Assembly (NCBI GenBank): GCA_937907525.1
Contig: CALCIB010000166.1
Span: 1 to 6,445 of the forward strand
DNA from: an uncultured Planctomycetales bacterium
GTDB taxonomy: Bacteria > Planctomycetota > Planctomycetia > Isosphaerales > Isosphaeraceae
DNA length: 6,445 nucleotides
Direction of reading: 5' to 3'
Shown in pieces: positions 6,395 through 6,445 of the stretch. The translations under genes were made by a program, and so were the position numbers. The notes under the pieces were generated by a model. It worked only from the letters and a program-made list of their open reading frames with translations, was not told the DNA's origin and made no database searches. How positions within the stretch are numbered: position 1 is the stretch's first letter; every line of letters starts with the position of its first letter.

Positions 6395-6445
6395 GTCTTC
6401 CCCCCTCGCGGGGGAAGACAGACGCCGAAGGCGTCAGATGAGGGG
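6395..6445. repeat. Double-hairpin intergenic palindromic (REP-like) element, cut by window edge
   Basis: The first palindrome has GTCTTCCCCC (6395-6404) pairing with GGGGGAAGAC (6410-6419), a perfect 10-bp stem with a five-base loop. One base later GACGCC (6421-6426) pairs with GGCGTC (6430-6435), a 6-bp stem with a GAA loop. It is followed by AGATGAGGGG to the window end. The layout of a poly-C/poly-G hairpin plus a short GAA/TTC-loop hairpin and a CCCCTCATC flank (read on the minus strand) resembles dispersed intergenic repeats I know from GC-rich genomes, planctomycetes included. It lies upstream of queG, so it may also sit at the end of a gene beyond the window. Only one copy is present here, so its repeated nature is an inference. 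Confidence 0.6.

Noticed and set aside
1..6445. CRISPR array, tRNA or rRNA genes, or insertion sequence
   Set aside because: No regularly spaced direct repeats, cloverleaf-like sequences, conserved rRNA segments, or transposase frames with terminal repeats were seen.

Overview
The window is very GC-rich and its proteins point to a planctomycete, probably of the Isosphaeraceae/Paludisphaera type. The clearest marker is the exported-type protein at 4272-5261, which begins with the planctomycete N-terminal motif LEDRRVLSA and carries a dockerin-like calcium-binding module. The base composition and the two-hairpin intergenic repeat at the right edge fit this. The assignment to the phylum is an inference from protein features, not from a marker gene.

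Layout: 1-524 has no convincing gene. It holds a hairpin followed by a boxA-like motif, a small AT-richer patch, and a stranded Shine-Dalgarno-like sequence. Three plus-strand genes follow. The first (525-2561) is a polytopic membrane protein with a large soluble C-terminal domain, resembling the YfhO / PTPS-related membrane proteins of the GT-C fold. The second (2663-4033) is a polytopic glycosyltransferase of the GT87/DUF2029 type. The third (4272-5261) is a predicted surface or secreted protein with a dockerin-like module and a bacterial Ig-like domain. On the minus strand, convergent and only 13 bases away, is queG (5275-6336), the epoxyqueuosine reductase of tRNA queuosine synthesis. A double palindrome lies upstream of queG at the window edge.

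The two membrane proteins are probably co-oriented partners in using polyprenyl-phosphate-linked sugars on the outer face of the cytoplasmic membrane. The Ig/dockerin protein could be a surface protein in the same cell-envelope context, but nothing in the sequence proves a link, and a terminator-like hairpin separates it from the pair. queG is an unrelated housekeeping gene. I did not find a strong case for a wholly new system. The most interesting leads are the small RNA-level structures between genes and the uncharacterised pair of GT-C-like proteins.
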